Below, piece after piece: positions 1 through 11,639 of a stretch of 64,000 bases of DNA. Source of the DNA: Guyanagaster necrorhizus (Eukaryota; Basidiomycota; Agaricomycetes; Agaricales; Physalacriaceae); contig NW_025064891.1 of NCBI RefSeq assembly GCF_019112545.1, positions 1,142,344-1,206,343 of the forward strand, given 5' to 3'. A program made the position numbers and the translations under genes. The stretch's first letter is position 1; every line of letters starts with the position of its first letter. The notes beneath the pieces are model-generated. The model was given only the letters and a program-made list of their open reading frames with translations, ran no database searches and was not told the origin of the DNA.

Positions 1-2760
1 GCGACCTTGATGAGAAGACGCGACATGGATATCTCGATCTGGAGTTTGACGATGTACGTGACAGGATGAAACTGACGAATGATAGTTAGAGAGCTCCTCA
101 TTCACAACAACTTCTACCATACCTGGGTATACACAAAGGGATTCTTAAGAGTCGTGGCGATCATGAGAAGAATATCCATCCCAATGGAAACGACGATGAT
201 ACGCTGGTTGAAGCTGTTTTCCGAGAAATCATCAAACGTAGATATACGACGTTCAAAGTGTAACGTACCGCATGACTCTATCGTATTTTGTCAAACCGTG
301 GTCGACAAGGCGGCTTTTTACCATGCGAATGAAGAGAACGTTCAACGAAAGATCCAGCACTAAATTGTAAAGTACGGTGAATCTCTGTGCACAAGAAGCT
401 CTCGGGCACCTACGAAGATAGATAGCCTTTTCAAACTTGTCCCACCTGAAGAGACACATGAGTATCCGGCGGTCAGGCCGCGGGTATGACACTCACCAGT
501 GATTCAACTGCAAGATACCCGGTCAGCGTCATTCGAAAGGCGAAAGGGAGAAAGAAAGTACACTCATATAGTGGGAATTAATCTGTAACTGAGCGGGTAT
601 CCCTGTGTAATAGCACTCAATCGTACGGTGCTTTTTAAGGATGAGGAATCTACTCACATATGCAAGACGTAGATATTGATATCAAAGAGACAATGCCGAC
701 AACCACAAGCTTCAGCTTGAGCTAAAGGACCGACACTGTGAGCTCCGCCAACCGGATGAAAAGAAAAGGCTCACTCTCTCAGACGGTTTCTGAATTATGA
801 TGCACAATCGGTTGACAATGATGAGCATCAGACATTGAACCTTCAGAACAGCACGTTAGCGCGACGCTAATACCGTACAACGACACTTGCTTGGAAAATC
901 CAACAAATAATGCAAGTAAGAAAAACCCCAATATTAGGGGGGATAAACTTCTGCCTACGAATTGAGTGAGTTTGCATGGAGTAGAGCAGTGGTTGAAAGG
1001 GAATGCTTACAGATAACACCAAGCTATGACCTTTCGGCAAAGAGCTTTGAGCACCTGTCAATGTTAAGGCGCGATAAAAGCTCACCGCATAGGTTGTGTT
1101 CCTGGTTTCCGAATGTCAGAATTCCATGACTGCGGGATAGAGAAGACATACGCAGTAATTGCAAGCCAGAGCATGACAATATATCCCGAGACCTGTAAAT
1201 TCAGAACGTTAAGGCCAGCTCAAAAACGGACTAATAAAAATCATACTCTGCTCGCTCGTTTAGTCTCTAACACAGCACGCCATGTAACTTCGATAACAAA
1301 GCCCAGCTAAAACAAAGAGTCAAATAAAACATAATATAGGATCTAAGCTCGAACTGACGAAAAAACCAAAGACGATAGAACCAAGGATCGTATCTCTTCT
1401 GCTCACGTACAGCGGTACAAACCTAGGGGATAAACTTGGATCCGAGCTATAGAACGGAGATTAGAGGCGCGTACGGCTTCTCTGTTTTGAAGCCAATGTT
1501 GATAGTCTGGGAGTCAGACATTCTTTAGCAGTTGCGATTGCCAGGGCTTCCCAGGCACAGCGAAGGATGATGAGTAAAGAGCGTAGAAGCGAAACGTAGA
1601 GTTTGCAGGAGATCTTTCTTTCCCAGGATATATTATTGCATAGAGTAACAGTCCATCAGGGGAGACTTAATTCCCGTCCTAATAAGGTACGCTCGAGAAG
1701 CTGGTATGTTGCAGACCGATCGTCTGATCGAAAGTGAATTGGTCCACCACCCTAAATTTCGTTCCGTCATCAAATCGGAGTCCTAAACGAGCGACGCGAT
1801 TAGTTTTCGTCCACAGGGTGAAGCAGGAACTTGCCAAGCCGCCGCTCAGCTAACACTACGATAATGCTCTATGAATGTTGTACTTATGAACGTTTAAACC
1901 TTGATTCGAAAATTTTCATTTTGCTCGGACATTACCAAAGTTACAACGTTGAGCCTAGACGAGCCTTTGCCATTTTGATCCAAATTGGAGGTCAGAGGAC
2001 CGTCGGCCTGCCCTTGGCCCCATACAAAGTCGATTTAATAAGACCTGCCAACAGTGAAGGACTTATTATCTTGCCAAGCCGGAATTTTTTATTCTGTCTA
2101 TGTAGACTAGGTACCGTTGATACTGACTGTCTATGACTTAACGTTATCATTTTGTTCAAGTTTCAAGAATCACAAAGCACGGATAAGACCGCCGAGGTCA
2201 AAATGCTCAATTTTGGCCCAAACTGGGATCAGGGCTCGTAGAAGGTACTATTCGAGGTCCCCCTCAGCTGTATGTTATAATCACAGGGGGGGGGGATACT
2301 CTAGATTGAGAAGGTCACCATGACTTTTCAGAATCTTGTACGGAGGATCAAGAATACTCCCGCCTACTACAGACAATGATTCATTCCATAGAAACAGTAG
2401 AGGTGTCTGGACCAATCTGGTGCTCTGAGAGGTCAAAGACGACAGTGGATATATATTCAGAAATGCAGTCGACGGACAGACTAGAAAGGGCGCACACGGA
2501 CGGGTGAGAGCTCGCAAGAGAAATTTGATGTGGCGGAGCTGTCAAGTCTCGGATGCAAACTTGGTTTCCAGTTTGAACGCTGAGCATCTTGGCTTACCAC
2601 TCGCAATTCCGTTTACCCGATGTTTCACAACGATGAGCTCATCCAATTTTTTTGTATTGTAAGCGTGACCATGTATGAATATATGAATACAGATATTTGG
2701 CTCATGAGGAATCTATGACGTTTTCATGACCGCGTCACCGCCACAGACCCACGGTGTCAA
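1..2760. other. long stretch without a recognisable gene
   Basis: No open frame here has the features of a real protein, and no exon chain could be built. The first 90 bases could be the 3' end of an exon running in from the left: plus-strand frame 3 reads a charged peptide up to base 52, where a donor-like gtacgt follows. This is too short to support. A run of ten G lies at about 2285-2294. No tRNA boxes or terminal repeats were seen. Confidence 0.4.
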
Positions 2761-2764
2761 ACGA

Positions 2765-2772
2765 TATATAAA
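2765..2772 (+). promoter_or_regulatory. TATA box of the metallothionein gene
   Basis: The sequence TATATAAA lies 55 bp upstream of the metallothionein ATG at 2827. It is followed by a short purine-rich leader. The spacing is right for a basidiomycete core promoter and supports the very small gene behind it. Confidence 0.6.
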
Positions 2773-2826
2773 GAGGGCCCACCAAGGAGGAAAGCTCAGT
2801 AAACTTGAAACTTTCTTCCAAACAAC

Positions 2827-3049
2827 ATGTACACCGTATGTAAATCTTCTCTTTATTTCTTTCACGTTCTGAGTCCACTCTCCCATGTAGACCACCCAAG
2901 TTCCTGTCTCTCAGGCCTGCTCGAATCCGTCGTGCGGTTGCACTGCGTGAGTAAAACCGTCCTTCAATTCTGTAGGTATTGAAATAACTCGATTTAATAG
3001 CTGCGACTGCACGCCAGACAATTGCAAATGTACTGAATGCAAGCACTGA
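2827..3049 (+). CDS. metallothionein, 37 aa, three exons
   Basis: A tiny cysteine-rich metal-binding protein, expected to chelate Cu, Zn or Cd in the cytosol. Exons are 2827-2835, 2891-2946 and 3001-3049. Both introns (55 and 54 nt) are GT-AG, with donors gtatgt and gtgagt and acceptors tgtag and aatag. The product has eight cysteines, at 13, 18, 20, 23, 25, 30, 32 and 35. They form two consecutive copies of C-x4-C-x-C-x2-C joined by one residue, and the protein ends Cys-Lys-His. There are no aromatic residues apart from Tyr2. Short proteins with paired CxC clusters are the hallmark of fungal metallothioneins. The first exon codes only three residues, so the gene is easily missed. The splice sites, cysteine periodicity and TATA box agree; which metal it binds is not known. 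Confidence 0.85.
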
Positions 3050-3559
3050 ATGTTTCACTACCGAATGATTATTTGTACATTAGTTTGAATAGCGTCAATT
3101 GACGGATTGTACTCAGAACTGTGAAATTGACCGAAGATTCTAAGGACGATGGTTCAGCTGCGTTGGTCCATGTCACTAGCAAAAATGGGGGAGCTTGGGA
3201 GATGGTTGTTATAAACATAAAGGCTTCGTTTTCACGAAGTCAGCCCAACAGGATCAACGTACTTATTTCTTCTGGCGGTTATGGTTTACAACTTCACGCG
3301 AAGGTCCCGCGAAATAAAATATCCAGAGGTTCGTGCTTGTGAAAAACATGGGATTGAGCATTAAATACGACAGAGCATATGAGATTCAGAGAATATCGAA
3401 AGAAACAGGAAGACAAGTAGACCACTAGTCAGAACAGCATTTTGTGGGGTTGAGCCTTAAGCAATTTTTACCATTAAAGAGAAATGGTACTGGGCCTCTG
3501 TTTTTTGGATGTTGACTGTCCGTCGCCTTCCCCCGAGTCATCGAGAGGTCTTTTACACC
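3050..3559. other. spacer
   Basis: This stretch lies between the metallothionein stop and the 3' end of the decayed 2OG-like gene. I see no gene. Frames here are shadows or run into the degraded tail of the neighbouring pseudogene. Confidence 0.4.
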
Positions 3560-6500
3560 TAGCAAGCTATTGGATGAATGCGATACGGCTCCCACCATGG
3601 GCAACAACACATCCTTGGGGCCTACGGAGCCATTGAGAGTACCAAGAATCCACGGGTGACCCTCCCCAAGTATGGTATTTTGAGTCTTGACATCTCCCAA
3701 GCTGTCGAGCAAATTCAAGCCTTGTTGCCTATACGCCGGCCATTCTGGCTTGGATATCTGATATCTATTGAGTATCGAATATGAACACGTTAAAGAACGA
3801 AACCACTTACATGTAGTATTGGGGGCCTCGTGCCTCATTGTCCGCCATTCGACACCCCACTTCTTGGCTTCGATGGTTTGGAGCATTGTCTCAGCATGAG
3901 TGCGAACGCCCTGAACATCATAGATGTCACATGGGACCGTAGGACCACTTTGCAAGAAATACTTGATACATCCACACTCGGAGCAGCCACAGCCAAAAGT
4001 CGTAGCATCTGTAAATTTTATCCCTGCAGGCCTTTTTCCAACAACTCTTTGAGACAAATAAGCGTGTAACCACAGAACAGAAGAACTTGATTGGTCCTTC
4101 TTTTATAGAGACGCCGAGAACAGCGAACAAAGTACGAAGAAGATCGACAAAGGGAACGAGGATGTCTGTGAGATAGGTTTCAAGAAGCTGACCTCGAGTG
4201 ATGCCGGCACAGGAAAAAAGCTGATTCAAGACGATATGGTAGGAATGTATGCCAACTCCGGCGTCAAAGGAAAATTTCAGTAACGCGATAACTTTATTGA
4301 CTGCCCCATCGCCCGTGAGGTCCGACAGGCCTGCGAAATCAAAGCGTTCGATGACCGTGCTTACGCATGTCATGAAAAGTTCGTCAAGATCTTGTTTGGC
4401 CTGAGCGATGGCCTCCGGAGAAAGTAGTTCGGCGTGCATGTGGAGGACTAGCCTCTTCACCGAGGCTTTCTTTTTTGCAGCCATATAAGCAATACCTTCA
4501 GCGTCCATACTACGAAGATGCACATTAGTCGAGACATAGTAAATGGAAGGGCATTGCCTTACATAGGCATTAGTGCCTGAACACCACCAGCGCACGTGAG
4601 AGAGGCTGTTATAATACCCAAATTAACGTCATCGAGGCGACTGTTCTTGATGATTATCTCTGCAGTGGCTCGAAAGAATGGTGCCCAAGGATCATCGATG
4701 GCGATACTACTAACCGGTTGTGAACGAAAGAACTCGTCCAGCTGCGCGGCCAGATCTCTGCAATACTGCCAAGATGGAAGTTCTTTCGAATCGCTTCTAT
4801 TTGCCCAAGACATCATCTGCTCAAGAACCATGCTACAGTGTTGCGTGTGTCCAGTTTGAACACAAAGAGTCAGGACATCCATGAGAAGGCTGGCATGCAT
4901 TTTCGTGGTACTAGAGCAACAGTGATCAAATGTCGTAGGGCCGAAAGCTGAGAATTTTGGACAGTGAACTTCGTGATATCAGAAATGAATGCCAGGAAGG
5001 CTTCTGAGGATGACAACATATGCTCGGTAGACCATAGCATTCTCCCAAGATCCAGCCAAAACCTGACACACAGATTTTGCTGTTGTAGCGAAGAAAGAAT
5101 CGGGGGGAGGGGGGGGGAGGTCATTCAATAGGACTTTCCAGTACTTACTTTGAGTAACGGCTTACAAGCAATTATCATCCATCTGGATAAGCATGAGGAT
5201 ATGTAGTACCATTTATCAATTAGAGGACTTACCGCGTGTTCGCCAAACTCTTTGATATCTGGTTCACCGCGATGTTCGTTCTCCTAGAAATGATCATTTC
5301 TATAACCATGATCAACACTCGGGATAGCCTTGTCCATATCCTGCGCCGTGAATGATATCCGATGCTTGGAACTCGAAATCTTCGATGGTGGCAGGCATAC
5401 CCTCTACGTCAATCATTTGCTTTATTTCGATTCCACGGTAAAAGTAAGCATCATCGCCAAAGTCTGTTTCGTTGTCATTCTGGTGTCGTTCAATGAAGCT
5501 GAATAGCTCAGCGACGGAATTGAAGCGTGGTTTCTGGTATGAGATATCCCGTCTGCTCCGAATTCCAGTCGCTTCCCGGTCAGCTTCATCTTCATCTTTG
5601 TCTTCCTCGTCATCTTCATCTGCGCCATCATCGTCACTCTCATCATTCTCCCAATCGTCACACCCTTGAATGAAGTTATACTCGCTTCTTTCATGCACAG
5701 CATTCGCAATGAGCAACCTCAGCCCTAGGATATCAGCAACAGACCGTATGCAGGACAAGAGAGCATCGTCGGGGCCTATTAATGATGAACCACTGAACGA
5801 GCTCGACGGTTGGTACTTGCGGGACAGGTTGATGGCTATGACTCCGGAAGGATCGTTTTGGGGGCTTAGCGTGTCTCAAAGCCTCGCTACGGCCTTTTTG
5901 GGGTCGAAAAAGGGCAGCGGAGCAGGTCTCGGGGATTGTAGGATACGCAACAGTCACATCGCCACCAGTGAGTTGAGAAGGGAGTATTATTTCAACGGAC
6001 TCCAGCTGTGTCATTTGTGTAGACTTGGAAGAAAAAATAAATGACAGAGTTGACTGCCCTTTGATTGCAATGAGCTGCAACAATTGGTGTTCTCAGCCGT
6101 GCTGACAAGAGCGAGCTCATTAGCAGCGGTTTCTTGTTAGATTCTACGGCGACATACGAGGAGCTCCATGATTGCATGGTCATCTTGTCGAGTTCGCATT
6201 TGCACGAGTCGAGCCCCAGGCGCTCGCACGCTTGAATTAGCAAACGTCTTCTGGATCCACTGGTCCCAGACAGGGCTGTGAAGTTCAACCTAGACAGCAT
6301 CAAACCTTCGAATATTGTAGCAAGGATCTACCTACTAATCCTTTGTCAAAGTCCTTGCATGCCGAGCGGCTGTCGTTGGAATGGCGAAACGTCATTAAAG
6401 CCTGAGCATTTTCGTTCTCGGAGGAAATCCAACTGGACCAAACCCTTTGATGGTTACGCATGAATTGGGTGCATCCATTCCGTAACTTTGGAAATAAACC

Positions 6501-6607
6501 ATGACGCCTGGAAGATTGAAGTTTTCATCTAAAATATCTGACTTGATCCAAGACACGGTTCCCACCATCGAAGCCAGAAGATCCTTCCTCAGAACGTTAA
6601 GTCCCAA
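3560..6607 (-). pseudogene. decayed 2OG-Fe(II) dioxygenase-like gene of the multi-copy Agaricomycete family (copy i)
   Basis: Pieces of one long protein occur in order on the minus strand. An N-terminal piece near 6400-6607 includes TIKGFGPVGFP. Next are a piece with LGLDSCKCELDKM (about 6170-6240) and the GGDVTVAYPTIPE core (about 5950). A PDDALLSC piece leads into a very acidic Asp/Glu run (about 5580-5660), then EIKQMIDVEGMPATIEDF, then a helical region (4900-4200). The C-terminal cysteine-rich segment GCGCSECGCIKYFLQSG is at about 3930-3990. These match copy (ii) at 18.7-21.9 kb piece by piece. The iron-binding HxD segment is absent, and a region between the GGDV core and the PDDALLSC piece, present in copy (ii), is missing, so a deletion is likely. 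The family assignment rests on the order of motifs, not on a database hit. Confidence 0.55.
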
Positions 6608-6959
6608 TCATTTTGGGTAACTTGGGCAGACCCATTGTCAGACAAGAGAGATTGGGTACCGGCCCCGCTCATGATGATACTTTGTAGAGTGACAAACTTC
6701 TCTAAATGGAAATCACCGCTTTGACATCTGAGAGGCGTTCAGCGTTAAATGAAACTACTGTACAATCATCTTGTAGGAATACAAATGGAACCCGAATTAT
6801 TACGATATCTTTGCATGTATGTGCTATGGTAATGTGGAAAAAGTCAAAGATAATGTCAAATACACGGCAGTATGATGTAGTACATCCTCGAGGGTATCAA
6901 TTGGCTGCGCCAAGTCCAGAGTCCAGATTAAAACGTACTTTTATACCAAAGCCCAGACC
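6608..6959. other. spacer between 2OG-like pseudogene and kinase gene
   Basis: No supported gene. The plus-strand open frame here has no recognisable motif. The stretch probably holds the 3' flank of the kinase gene on the minus strand. Confidence 0.35.
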
Positions 6960-8220
6960 TCAAACACTTGGTTGATTCTGATAGCATTCGAACATATCTG
7001 TCTTCACCAATCTTCGCCGGGAATCGTTCCACTTGCGAAGATATTCTCTCGCCCTCTCTTCGAAAACTTCACAGCCTTGGAAGAAGTCTTTGGGAATGAA
7101 ATCCTTTCTCTGTTCCCAAGGTTTGATGTCAACATGCTCGCAGCGGTCCAAGCATACGAGTATGATCCCAAAACTATATGCGTCGGCCAGCAGTGCGTCT
7201 TGACACTCGCCTCTAAGGATCTCCGGTGCACAGAACGGACGCGTACCGGGATGTATCTGCTCTATATTTCTAGAAGAAAGTATTGTGGTTTGACCGGACT
7301 GCCGGCGCACAAGATCAAATGGATCGACAGGTTCATCATCCGGGGATTTGTATATCGAGTCTGCAGACACAGAGCGACCGAAATCGAGGAGCTTGACTGT
7401 GTTCGCTGGAACCGTCACTTGAACGTTAAGTAGCGAGAGGTCACCGTGGCTGAGACCAAACGAGTGGAGATGTGTCAAGCCGTCAAGCAGCTGGTCATGG
7501 TAATCGACCTTGGCCTCCCTCGTCAGCTCTGGGCGAGCAGTGACAACGTCGTATAGTGTCCGCCCATCAATATACTCCAGCACCATGCCCACGTTCTCGA
7601 GCGCCCCCAGGAAAGCACATATATTCCGATGTCGCGTTACCGTGGTGTACACACGCAGCTCCGCCAAGAACTGTACTGTGACGTCAGACGCGTTGGAGTG
7701 CATCTCTCCATTAATCTCTAGCTGGATAACGTCGGGTTTCTTGACGACACACTTGAAGAGCACTGAGGCTGAGCCCTGGGCAACTGGCGAAAGGTTGACG
7801 GTGGGGTTGGGTGGAGCCGAATATGCTGTCGGCGTCGGGAACGAGAAGATGGACGTTGGATGGCGGGGAGGGTTGTAGATGGGCGGTGAAGGCGGCGGCG
7901 TCGGGGCTCTATGAGGCTCTGATGGATCAAGCTGCTGGTAATCAAGGCCGTCGACCACTGTCTCCTCCGACGAGAATGAGTTGATAGACGGACTTGTGTT
8001 ATCGTCTTCCTGGTTGTTCAGCTCCACTAAGAGGCGACAACCAATGTTAGAAGAATTCTCTTTGGTAAAGGTAAGGCAACGCACCCATCCACCAATTTTT
8101 CTTTGACGTCAGAGTAACACGCTTGACATGCATCGTTGACGGTGGACCCAACAGTCGTGGCTGCAATGTGTCCGATATACTAAGAGCCCTCTTCATGGTT
8201 GGACGCAGATTTTGTTGCAT
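6960..8220 (-). CDS. divergent protein kinase-like protein, 400 aa
   Basis: Two exons: 8085-8220 and 6960-8026. The 58-nt intron has donor gtgcgt and acceptor cttag. The N-terminal 100 residues are proline/serine-rich and probably disordered. The kinase core follows: a glycine-loop-like VAQGSASVLF (about 127-136), an alpha-C-like glutamate in FLAELRVY, a catalytic loop SHGDLSLLN (about 238-246), DFG at about 260, APE at about 312 and a DAYSFG segment. The usual VAIK lysine is not evident; the aligned stretch reads VIQLE. The HRD arginine is replaced by glycine in HGD. The Asp and Asn needed for phosphotransfer are kept. It may be an atypical active kinase or a weak one; the substrate is unknown. 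A shorter single-exon reading starting at 8084 (374 aa) is possible, but it lacks support over the spliced model. Confidence 0.75.
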
Positions 8221-8467
8221 TGCTACAACGTATGGTAGGAGTCAGTTGTGGTGATGGGTGTCGTGACGAACGTTTCCTCAAGGCGGTGATTGCCGTTTAT
8301 GGAGGGCGAATCCACCCCCTATATCGGCGTTAACGGCGTTTGAGATCCTGCTTGATTTGTACTAAGGAGCAATATGTTTATACTATGTAACGAATAAGGT
8401 AGTCAATAAGTAGTCCATTCGAGACGGCATAGCCAAAAATAACCAAGTAAGCCATGAAGTGAGAACT

Positions 8468-10921
8468 TCACGATCGCGATGCAAAAACAAATGACGCGAA
8501 GATAACGAACAGAACAGTCCACGAAGAATAAGTTCTGCTTGAGAAACCGGCACTCTTGGTGTTGTTACTGTTCGAGCTACCCCCGCCCGAAGAACCGTTA
8601 CCGTCCGAAGCCCGAAGGACACTCGATCCCGGAAGACTGGCAGATGAGTTGATGGTTTGCTTCTCAACTTTACCAGAGCCAACCATGACTTGAACACCAA
8701 CGGAGGGGATGCCACTGATGACAACAAACAGCAGAGCAGGTCCAGGTACGAGAACGGCAGGGTTGGGAGGGAGTTGGCTAACGTGCAGAGTAGCAGTGTT
8801 GTTTGCATATCCAGTGTAACTGGACTGAAGCTCAACATAACGTTGACCCATGTTCTGTTTGGAAACATTGAGTATCTGGATATTTGTTGCATCAAACTAA
8901 ACTCACCATCGCATGCGTTGAGAATCCAGTACGGATTATTACGACCTTGGCTGACTGCACATTCTGGACATCGCCGTAAAGATCCTTTGAGTCCAGGGTG
9001 ATATTAAAGTATGGTCCACCATATGACAATTGCTTCAGGATACCATAGGGCTCCGGACGACGTTGGTTGTAGTATGACGGGTAGAACTTCTCCACCCGAT
9101 ACTCCGTAGGGTACGTAATGATCACGCCCACGTTGTAATCGGCGTTAGGATTCGATCCCGCAACGAATATAGAACCTGATCAACGAACATCAATTAAAGT
9201 TGAATGTTGAGCACAGGCAACATACCATCAGGAAGGAGAGTCGCAGACGAATGGTACATCCGCGGGATCGTACTGGGAGACATACCTTTGCTTGACCAGC
9301 GTTGTCCCTGCGGCGCAGAGGGATCGTAGATGATTGGCTGCAGAACTGGCTTGTCCGCGTATGACTGGCCTATAGCCCAAGAATTATTACCGTATCCAGC
9401 GGTGCCTGGCAGGTGATGCGTGGAAATGAGTTCTACTAAACGGATTTTGGATAGCCTTACCGAGGTTTGCGCCGTTGAGGCACAGGATCCGCCCATCCGG
9501 CAAGAAAATGAAATTCGCCATTGAACGTCCCTCTGGAAGAGGATCATCTTGAGAGTACGATCCAGAAACGTCTGGACTGATTGTCACGCAAGACGTGGAC
9601 GTCGGGTTAGCTGCAATGTTCCAAGTCGTGACCCATCTAGGTGAGGTATTCAGGGATAAATAAGCAAGGCAAAACTAAGAATATCTGATACTCGTTGGGT
9701 TGAAGATTAGATCCACCGCAGAACAAAACTCTGGCAGTCCAGTTATTGGTGGGTGTCAAAGGCAGCATGACAGTGCCGGCACTGGCAGGGTATGTTCGTA
9801 CGGCATCTGGTATGGGGTCAAGAGCCGTCTCCTCATAAGTGTGGTAATCCAAAAGCGAAGTGTTCCAATTCGATTGCAATAGGATCCTTCCGGAAGGTAG
9901 GAGCCAGGTTAGAGGGTACAAATTCGTGGGCAGAGTGTTTTGAAGAATGTGTGAAGGGATAGGGTCTCCTTGACTGGGGAAGAACTCGTAAGTAGGATTG
10001 TCTTGCCCTGCATCATTGACGTATCCTCCATTTTCACACCCGCCGAGCTGTAAGCCGATTTGATCAGACCAATACAGGTAGTAAAAGATGCGACGTAGTA
10101 CGATGATAAGCGATCCATCTTCTAAGGTTTCTCTGTATGGATACAGTCAGATGCCGTCAATAAAGCATAGAAAGAGATATACACTGTAGGATACCATCTT
10201 TGTGTCGACATATCTCCAAATACACGCCAATCGCAAGAACCGTCGTCGCAGGGATTCAGTACTCGGAGACTAGAAACATAACAGATTTAGAGATAGGTTT
10301 ACCAGCAAAAAATGAAGGGTACGATTGTCTGCCATCTGGGTCGTTATACGGTTTACCTCCTTTCTGACTTGTGGCGGTGAGGCCACCATAAGTAACGGCC
10401 TGGTTTCCACCAACGTTGAGCCATGTTCCATCGCCCATGACGTTACCACCCTACTCGAAACGATGTGAGTTAATTTTGGCACCGAAGTAATTCATGACTT
10501 GCTGCACAGAATGTGTTTGTCACGATGTCCATTGGTTTCGCGTTATTAGCGGAAACACTATACTCTGAACACGATGTCAGAGGCAAGTCGACTAGTTAAA
10601 ATGCCGCAAATAATGGTTCACCAACAGCCCATGCTGGATGCCCGTTGACTTGACCAGGATTACTTTCCACCTTGTCTACAATGTACACCTTGTCCTCCGT
10701 TCCCAAGAAAAGCTGACGATTCGGTTATTTCATAACTTGGATTCGATGCTCGTAAAAAGACCAACCTGCTGAGCGCTAACTAAACTTTCGCCGACAATCT
10801 GGAACTGGCCCACAGGTCCGGTTTGGAGAGGCTGTCCAGGAGCTGTTGCAGTACTTTGCGAAAGAGCAACATCGACAAGCACTGAGAGGACAGAGAGAAG
10901 AGCCGCACAGTCCAATCCCAT
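8468..10921 (-). CDS. glyoxal oxidase (copper radical oxidase), 640 aa, GPI-tailed
   Basis: An extracellular copper radical oxidase that oxidises aldehydes and supplies H2O2 to lignin-degrading peroxidases. Eleven exons: 10766-10921, 10622-10712, 10503-10564, 10323-10450, 10183-10269, 10102-10132, 9692-10047, 9461-9636, 9226-9405, 8907-9175 and 8468-8854. The coding total is 1923 nt. Intron 3 is GC-AG (donor gcaagt); reading it this way gives the motif TFCAGGNVMGDG. Expected active-site residues are present: Cys102 and Tyr172 (the radical crosslink pair, in FCAGG and RWYPT), Tyr413-His414 (MYHS) and His510 (FSTHAMNMGQR). Their spacing is close to that of Phanerochaete chrysosporium glyoxal oxidase. 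A signal peptide precedes about residue 21. The C-terminus has a Ser/Gly/Asn-rich linker and a final hydrophobic stretch, as in GPI-anchored forms, so it is likely wall- or membrane-bound. Confidence 0.93.
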
Positions 10922-11639
10922 TGCTTCTGGAGTGGGGGAGTAGGGTATGATAGAGACGTAGGTAAAAGTAAAGGGTAGGAACAATTCGCGCTCTCAATGT
11001 TTTAAGGACGAATATCGGGATGTACAAGCCGTTTTTTGTCTGAGGGTCAGAGATCATATGAATAAATAGATGAGAATAGATGATCGTTAACGGGAGTGCA
11101 CTGGCTGTGCATTGCATGAATTGGCCTACTGAACCATCCATATCCATCCTTCAGCAGGTTCTAGGATACATGGAAATATCGTACCTTGGCTTCCGTATAC
11201 CTTGCAATTTACTGGATGTCGGTCCGACATAGGCATCAGATTAACGACTATATGTGTATGAGCAGGGTTGTTTCCGAGGAAGTATTCTGATTTTGATCGA
11301 GTCGGTGCAAGTTCTGAGTCAGAAGCGAAGTGCGATGCATGAGAGACAGACAGCCGTCAATCTCGCCCTTTGCCAGGGGCGGAAAGATGAAAGGCGGTGT
11401 AATTCCGAGCTGCTATAGAATGTTTTATTCGCATTTCTTGATCCCTACCTGAGCACCGATTCCCCCCATAATGTTTTTGCAGTCCCAAGGCATAATCTGT
11501 ACTCCCGAGGAATATTCAAGACAGGCTTCCGATACTTCGCTCCGCTGTTTGACTCGCGGACAAAGCATCGGATTGACAGTGAGACACGCTCCCTTTTCGC
11601 CTTCGAGAAGAAACCTCAGCCACTGCCTCACACAGTTTG
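10922..11639. other. intergenic region upstream of glyoxal oxidase
   Basis: No gene could be supported. It should hold the glyoxal oxidase promoter, read on the minus strand above 10921, and the 5' flank of the broken receptor-like gene. No clear TATA box was seen near the glyoxal oxidase start. Confidence 0.35.

Noticed and set aside
2735..3058. Minus-strand frame of 107 codons opposite the metallothionein
   Set aside because: It is the antisense shadow of the cysteine-rich exons; it has no splice sites or motif of its own.
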